From an uncultured Bacteroidales bacterium (GTDB lineage: Bacteria > Bacteroidota > Bacteroidia > Bacteroidales > UBA4417), in contig CALCJE010000007.1 in NCBI GenBank assembly GCA_937965665.1, forward strand, positions 1 through 18,775: DNA of 18,775 nt, in the 5' to 3' direction. Positions 14,521-18,775 of the stretch are shown piece by piece. Within the stretch, counting starts at the first letter, position 1. Each line of letters starts with the position of its first letter. Position numbers and translations under genes: made by a program. The notes under the pieces were generated by a model. It was not told where the DNA came from and did not search any database. It saw only the letters and a list, made by a program, of their open reading frames with translations.

Positions 14521-15612
14521 ATGCGATTACAAATCTCCTTTTTCCTCCTTTTTACACTCATATCAGGATTACTGTCAGCCCAAAAACTCACTAATGCCGA
14601 CTACGCCGAATATATAAAAAAATACAAACAGGCTGCCATCAGGGAAATGCAACTTTACAAAATACCGGCAAGCATTACCCTGGCCCAGGGAATGATTGAA
14701 AGCGGCTGCGGGAAAAGCGTGCTTGCTGTTGATACCCGAAACCATTTTGGAATTAAATGCCAGAAAGAGTGGACCGGCGATACATACTTTTACGATGACG
14801 ATGAAAAGAACGAGTGCTTTCGCAAATACAGCAGTGTAGAAGAATCGTACCGCGACCATTCACTTTTCCTTACTACCCGCAAGCGCTATGCAGCACTTTT
14901 TACGCTTCCGCTGAATGACTATAAGGGATGGGCTTACGGGCTTAAACAAGCCGGATATGCTACAAACCCTGACTATCCGAATATATTAATCCGACTGATT
15001 GAAACCAACCAGCTCTACTTGCTCGACGATACGCTGAATATCGCCGAAAATATCCAGCCCAAGGGTGAAACAAAAGTGAATGAATCCGAAAAAACAGTTA
15101 CTCCGCACAAAAAGAAAGCAGCGGTAAAGGGTGCCACTTACGATGCAAACCATGAACTAAACCAGGCAATTAACAACGACAAAAATGCAATTACCAACGA
15201 AGGACGGATACTTTTCAGGAAAAACTATTCAATGCCTGCACCTTCCGCATATGACGTGTTATACACCACCGAAAAAGGGCGCAAAGTATATGAAAACTGT
15301 GGCGTTCCCTTTATTTTCGCAAAAAAAGACGACACCTGGTATACCATTGCCAAAGAATTCAGGATGATGATATTCAGGGTATATAAACTTAACGATCTTC
15401 GCGACAGCGACAAAATTGTACCCGGCCAAATGATTTATCTGAAGGCAAAAAAGAAGAAAAACGAAAACGATACTTATAAAGTTAAAAAGGGCGATTCGAT
15501 GTATTCCATCGCCCAGGAAAAATGTATCAAACTTCCCCTGCTGTTAAAATATAACAATCTGCAATTAGGCGAAGAACCTGCCCCAGGCTATATCGTTAAA
15601 CTGAAAAACTGA
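14521..15612 (+). CDS. Secreted glucosaminidase-domain protein with two LysM repeats
   Basis: Predicted cell-wall hydrolase or peptidoglycan-binding protein of the envelope. From the ATG at 14521 the product has 363 residues; an in-frame start at 14491 would put ten residues before the signal peptide. Residues 1-21 form a signal peptide (a hydrophobic run FFLLFTLISGLL, then SAQ). Residues about 25-175 are a beta-N-acetylglucosaminidase (FlgJ/LytG-like) domain. The likely catalytic Glu60 is in QGMIESGCGKS, and HFGIKC and the GWAYGLKQAGYAT stretch follow. A charged linker (about 185-255) leads to two LysM modules at about 264-307 and 319-361, which bind peptidoglycan. The gene stands alone between two gaps. 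Confidence 0.9.
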   Translation: MRLQISFFLLFTLISGLLSAQKLTNADYAEYIKKYKQAAIREMQLYKIPASITLAQGMIESGCGKSVLAVDTRNHFGIKCQKEWTGDTYFYDDDEKNECFRKYSSVEESYRDHSLFLTTRKRYAALFTLPLNDYKGWAYGLKQAGYATNPDYPNILIRLIETNQLYLLDDTLNIAENIQPKGETKVNESEKTVTPHKKKAAVKGATYDANHELNQAINNDKNAITNEGRILFRKNYSMPAPSAYDVLYTTEKGRKVYENCGVPFIFAKKDDTWYTIAKEFRMMIFRVYKLNDLRDSDKIVPGQMIYLKAKKKKNENDTYKVKKGDSMYSIAQEKCIKLPLLLKYNNLQLGEEPAPGYIVKLKN

Positions 15613-15636
15613 AATTCAACAATCCTTCAGTTGTTT
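15607..15636 (+). terminator. Possible terminator at the end of the glucosaminidase gene
   Basis: AACTGAA (15607-15613), which includes the stop codon, pairs with TTCAGTT (15626-15632) across a 12-nt loop, and GTTTT follows. The short T tract and long loop make this only a moderate candidate. Confidence 0.35.
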
Positions 15637-15710
15637 TCTCATAGTTTAGTCTCATAATTTATTCTGTAAATCAGAATGTTAGCTGCTGTTTGTTCATTTT
15701 GCAAAAAATA

Positions 15711-15743
15711 TTTGTTCGGATATACGAAATAAATATAATTTTG
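15711..15743 (+). promoter_or_regulatory. Promoter of the FMN riboswitch-receptor transcript
   Basis: TTTG at 15711-15714 and TAATTTTG at 15736-15743 are 21 nt apart, the same spacing as at the purB promoter. The transcript would start near 15750, shortly before the riboswitch. This supports the riboswitch and the receptor being one transcription unit separate from the glucosaminidase gene. Confidence 0.65.
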
Positions 15744-15780
15744 CAGCAGCAAACAGGCACTGTTATTTTGGTGCCTGATG

Positions 15781-15896
15781 TGTTCTTCAGGGCAGGGTGA
15801 AATTCCCGATCGGCGGTACAGTCCGCGACTCCCCTCAAAAGGATTGAACCGGTTTAATTCCGGTACCGACAGTATAGTCTGGATGGAAGAAGAATA
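15781..15896 (+). promoter_or_regulatory. FMN riboswitch aptamer (RFN element)
   Basis: The conserved blocks of the RFN element appear in order: TTCAGGGCAGGGTGAAATTC..., then CGGCGGTA, CAGTCCGCGA, a GAACCGG...CCGGTACCGACAGT arm, AGTCTGGATG and a closing GAAGAA. P1 forms between TGTTCTTC (15781-15788) and GAAGAATA (15889-15896). GGG/CCC, GCGG/CCGC, ACCGG/CCGGT and GAC/GTC arms form the junction helices. RFN aptamers bind flavin mononucleotide and usually turn off riboflavin synthesis or transport genes when FMN is plentiful. Here the only downstream gene on the same strand within the window is a TonB-dependent receptor. Confidence 0.95.
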
Positions 15897-15960
15897 TTGT
15901 ACAGGTAAGTCATGCCTTTATAGGCTTGTGCTTGCATCATGCATTATTTTCAGTCATCGG

Positions 15961-15993
15961 CCCCTGGAGAACCTTCAGGGGATTTTTATTTTT
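15961..15993 (+). terminator. Riboswitch expression-platform terminator
   Basis: CCCCTGGAG (15961-15969) pairs with CTTCAGGGG (15973-15981), with one G-U pair and an AAC loop, followed by a T-rich tail to 15993. It lies 64 nt after the aptamer and 15 nt before the receptor ATG, so the switch most likely works by premature transcription termination when FMN is bound. Confidence 0.9.
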
Positions 15994-16008
15994 AACCATT
16001 ACATACCG

Positions 16009-18594
16009 ATGATACGCAACACACTCACACTTTTCTCAGTCATATTACTGGCAGTACTTACGCCAGGTTATATTTTTGCCCAGGGATATAGCATTAAAGG
16101 CACTGTAACCGATCGTTCAACAAGTGAAACTATTCCAGGGGTTACAGTCGGCATTGAAGGAAGTAGTACGGCAACCGTTACCGATGCTGATGGCTTATTC
16201 GAATTGACAGTTTCTGATGAGAAAGTGGTTCTTTCGTTCAAACATATTTTATACAAACCGAGGCTTGTTGAAGTAAATAAAAAATCAGGATCCATCAATT
16301 TTATCGGCACTATTACCCTCGAGTCTAATATAATCACCCTGGGCGAGATCAAGGTGCTATCCTCTTATGTTACCGACCGAAGCACTCCGGTAGCTATTTC
16401 AGCGGTAAGTTCAAAAACCATCGAACAAAAAATGGGGAACCAGGATTACCCTGAAATTATGAAAATGACGCCCGGAATTTACGCTACCAAGGAAGGCGGC
16501 GGAAGTGGCGACGACAGGCTTACATTGCGTGGATTTCAGCAGGAAAACATAGCACTGCTGCTAAATGGCGTACCGGTGAGCAGCATGGAGAATGGCCTGG
16601 TGTACTGGTCGAACTGGACCGGCCTTACTGATGCCACCGAAGCCATACAGGTACAACGCGGGCTGGGCGCTTCGAGGGTAGCCATGAATTCAGTAGGAGG
16701 AACCATCAATATCATTACCAAATCAACCTCAGCCGAAAAAGGCGGGGCAATCAGGTACAGCCTGTCCGATTATGGCAACAGCAAAACCAGCATTGCATTC
16801 TCTACCGGGAAAATGAAAAACGGAGCATCACTCACTTTCCTGGGATCACATACGCAGGGACCGGGTTTTGTAGATGCTACATACGTGAATGGCTGGGCTT
16901 ATTTCCTGAGCCTGAGCCGGGAGTTTGGTAAAAATCACCGGCTTGTGTTCACTGCCATGGGCGCGCCCGAAAAACACGGACAGCGAAATTATGGAATGAG
17001 CCAGGCAGATTATGAGAAATTTGGAGTGAAATACAACAAAAACTGGGGTGAATACAATGGTAAAATTTTAAACCTCTCCGAGAACTTTTATCATAAACCA
17101 CAGATCAATCTGAACCATTACTGGAATATCAGCTCCAAGGCATTCCTGGCAACTTCTGCCTATGTTTCATTTGGAAAAGGCGGCGGCAGGTATGCCGAAG
17201 CCTTTAATTACGGAACCCCTGTCTGGGACATCCGTAAAAACAACCAGGTTGATTTTGACCAGGTATTCCTGACCAACAGCACACATACCGATTCGACCAC
17301 ACTGGCCGATGGTTCGTGGGCAAAAGGCTATTCAAAAAACGTGCTAACCAATTACAAAGCCGATCATTACTGGGCCGGGCTGTTGAGTTCACTTACATTG
17401 GATGTGAATGATAAGCTAAAAATATCAACGGGTATACACTTGCGTTACTTCCGCTCTCACCTGTACGAAGAGATTGACGACCTGATGGGTGGGAGCTTTT
17501 GGGTAGATCAATTCGCGTATTCGCCGGCAGGAGTTTATGGTCGCGAACAAATAAAACATCAGGGTGATGTAATCAATGTAGATAATTATTCGATGATCAG
17601 CTATGGCAATCTTTTCGGGCAGGCGGAATATAAAAAAGGTAAAGTTACCACATTTTTTGCTGCTACCATTTCGGGTACTCATTACCAGCGCAAGGATATT
17701 TACAATTATCCTGAAAACCCGATGAGTGAACCTGTAACAAAAGCCGGGTTCGATGTAAAAGGAGGTATAAATTATAAAGTCGGTCCATCTGGAAATGTTT
17801 ATGGAAATATGGGATATTATTCCCGCGAGCCCTACTTTAAGTTTATTTATGTCGGATATACTAACGAAGTAGCCAAAAACCTGATGAATGAAAAAATAAC
17901 ATCAGCCGAAGCCGGATATACATTCGAAAATGGAAACATTTCGACACGCATCAACTTGTATTATACATTTTGGAAGGATAAATCACTGCTAACACGAGAG
18001 AATATTCAGCTCATCGACAGCATACCCCGATCGCTTGTAAGGGGTTTAAATGCGCTTCACCAGGGAATAGAGGCCGAAATCAGGTACAAGGCATTACAAA
18101 ATCTTACCCTTGGGGCAACCGTTTCGCTTGGCAACTGGAAATGGCAGAATGATGTATCAGCAAGTATTTATAACGACAACGAAGTGCTGGTCGACAGCAT
18201 GCAGGTATATACCAAAGGACTTTATGTTGGTGATGCACCGCAGACACAGCTCGGGCTATCTGCTTCGTACCGTACCCAGGATGGTTTGAGGTTTGCAGCC
18301 GATTGGGTTTACTACAACCGCTTGTATGCCAATTTTGACCCTGTAAACCGGAACAATGCCAATGACCGGAGCCAGTCTTACCGAATTCCATCCTATTCGT
18401 TATTTGATTTGTATGCAGGCTACGATATGCAGGTTAAGCAATTCCCGGTTTCGCTACAACTAGGTTGTCAGAATGTATTTGACAAAGAAACTATTATCAG
18501 GGGCGATGATGGCGCAAATCACGACCTGGCAACTTTCAGTGGTTTCTGGTCGCTGGGCCGTACTTTCAACTTCTCAGCTAAAATCAGTTTTTAA
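16009..18594 (+). CDS. TonB-dependent outer-membrane receptor under FMN riboswitch control
   Basis: The 861-residue protein starts at the ATG at 16009. The frame is open upstream to 15778, but that extension would translate the aptamer and terminator. Residues 1-25 form a signal peptide (hydrophobic run to about 23, then AQ). Residues about 27-110 are a carboxypeptidase-regulatory-like beta-sandwich domain (IKGTVTDRSTSE, TDADGLFEL). The plug covers about 120-240, with DDRLTLRGFQQENIALLLNG and SVGGTINIITKS. The rest is a 22-strand barrel with many aromatic-ended strands, ending in a C-terminal phenylalanine (FSAKISF). Receptors of this type import scarce ligands across the outer membrane using TonB energy. 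No SusD partner follows. The RFN element directly upstream suggests a flavin, or a compound needed for flavin supply, as ligand; this is inference. The stop overlaps the stop of the convergent gene. Confidence 0.93.
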   Translation: MIRNTLTLFSVILLAVLTPGYIFAQGYSIKGTVTDRSTSETIPGVTVGIEGSSTATVTDADGLFELTVSDEKVVLSFKHILYKPRLVEVNKKSGSINFIGTITLESNIITLGEIKVLSSYVTDRSTPVAISAVSSKTIEQKMGNQDYPEIMKMTPGIYATKEGGGSGDDRLTLRGFQQENIALLLNGVPVSSMENGLVYWSNWTGLTDATEAIQVQRGLGASRVAMNSVGGTINIITKSTSAEKGGAIRYSLSDYGNSKTSIAFSTGKMKNGASLTFLGSHTQGPGFVDATYVNGWAYFLSLSREFGKNHRLVFTAMGAPEKHGQRNYGMSQADYEKFGVKYNKNWGEYNGKILNLSENFYHKPQINLNHYWNISSKAFLATSAYVSFGKGGGRYAEAFNYGTPVWDIRKNNQVDFDQVFLTNSTHTDSTTLADGSWAKGYSKNVLTNYKADHYWAGLLSSLTLDVNDKLKISTGIHLRYFRSHLYEEIDDLMGGSFWVDQFAYSPAGVYGREQIKHQGDVINVDNYSMISYGNLFGQAEYKKGKVTTFFAATISGTHYQRKDIYNYPENPMSEPVTKAGFDVKGGINYKVGPSGNVYGNMGYYSREPYFKFIYVGYTNEVAKNLMNEKITSAEAGYTFENGNISTRINLYYTFWKDKSLLTRENIQLIDSIPRSLVRGLNALHQGIEAEIRYKALQNLTLGATVSLGNWKWQNDVSASIYNDNEVLVDSMQVYTKGLYVGDAPQTQLGLSASYRTQDGLRFAADWVYYNRLYANFDPVNRNNANDRSQSYRIPSYSLFDLYAGYDMQVKQFPVSLQLGCQNVFDKETIIRGDDGANHDLATFSGFWSLGRTFNFSAKISF

Positions 18595-18775
18595 ACCTTG
18601 TCAAAATCAGGAAAGTTGCCCAAAGCGGCTTCCTGTTCAAGGATTTTTTTCCCAACCCAGTGACCCATCGAAAAACAGCCTTGCAGTAAAAAACCACCGG
18701 TTGGCGCATCCCAATCGAGCATTTCGCCAATGGCAAAGCAGCCTGGCATCTTTTTAAACGAGAAGTCTGTATTCA
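18591..18775 (-). CDS. TIGR03862/HI0933-family flavoprotein, C-terminal end (5' end outside window)
   Basis: Only the last 60 residues are in the window, read on the minus strand and open at the window edge. They contain PGCFAIGEMLDWDAPTGG followed by LLQGCFSMG, the typical C-terminal FAD-binding signature of the YhiN/HI0933-like NAD(P)/FAD-dependent oxidoreductases, closest in my recollection to the TIGR03862 group. Members are predicted flavoproteins of unknown substrate. The TAA stop (18593-18591) overlaps the receptor's TAA, so the two genes are convergent and share four bases. The family assignment rests on this short stretch alone. Confidence 0.75.
   Translation of the reverse strand, partial: NTDFSFKKMPGCFAIGEMLDWDAPTGGFLLQGCFSMGHWVGKKILEQEAALGNFPDFDKV

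Noticed and set aside
15778..16008. In-frame N-terminal extension of the receptor starting at an ATG at 15778
   Set aside because: It would translate the FMN aptamer and the terminator hairpin. The ATG at 16009 gives a proper signal peptide.

Overview
The window looks like chromosomal DNA of a Bacteroidota bacterium, most likely an uncultured member of the Bacteroidales/Marinilabiliales. The reasons are the gene families DUF5606 and DUF6427, which I know only from Bacteroidota, a SusC-like TonB-dependent receptor with an N-terminal carboxypeptidase-regulatory-like domain, poor Shine-Dalgarno sequences, and promoters of the TTG-N21-TAnnTTTG type. Base composition is even across the window. I see no transposase, phage gene, tRNA, rRNA or CRISPR array.

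Region 1 (1-4913) is a phenylalanine/tyrosine degradation cluster. It holds the 3' part of 4-hydroxyphenylpyruvate dioxygenase, fumarylacetoacetase and a flavin reductase family protein on the plus strand. A phenylalanine 4-hydroxylase-like enzyme lies convergently on the minus strand, and its stop overlaps the flavin reductase gene by 20 bp. The hydroxylase has a C-terminal extension of about 290 residues that appears to contain a tandemly duplicated module. The aminotransferase, homogentisate dioxygenase and maleylacetoacetate isomerase steps are not in the window.

Region 2 (4914-7264) has a short divergent promoter region, a soluble family 2 glycosyltransferase and a stand-alone LUD-domain protein with four C-terminal cysteines.

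Region 3 (7265-14206) is a one-directional run rich in nucleotide-metabolism genes: purB, a DUF5606 gene with an intrinsic terminator, pyrK-pyrD (the NAD-linked class 1B dihydroorotate dehydrogenase), purD, a DUF6427 membrane protein and rnhB. Several gaps in regions 1 and 3 are filled with short degenerate tandem repeats. The clearest is an 11-bp unit organised in a 41-bp higher-order period upstream of purD.

Region 4 (14207-18775) has a secreted glucosaminidase/LysM protein, then a promoter, a complete FMN riboswitch (RFN element), an intrinsic terminator and a TonB-dependent receptor. The end of a TIGR03862/HI0933-type flavoprotein converges on the receptor. The FMN-switched receptor is the most interesting item, because it implies an outer-membrane uptake route for a flavin or flavin-related ligand. 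The receptor gene starts at 16009, not at the upstream ATG that lies inside the leader.
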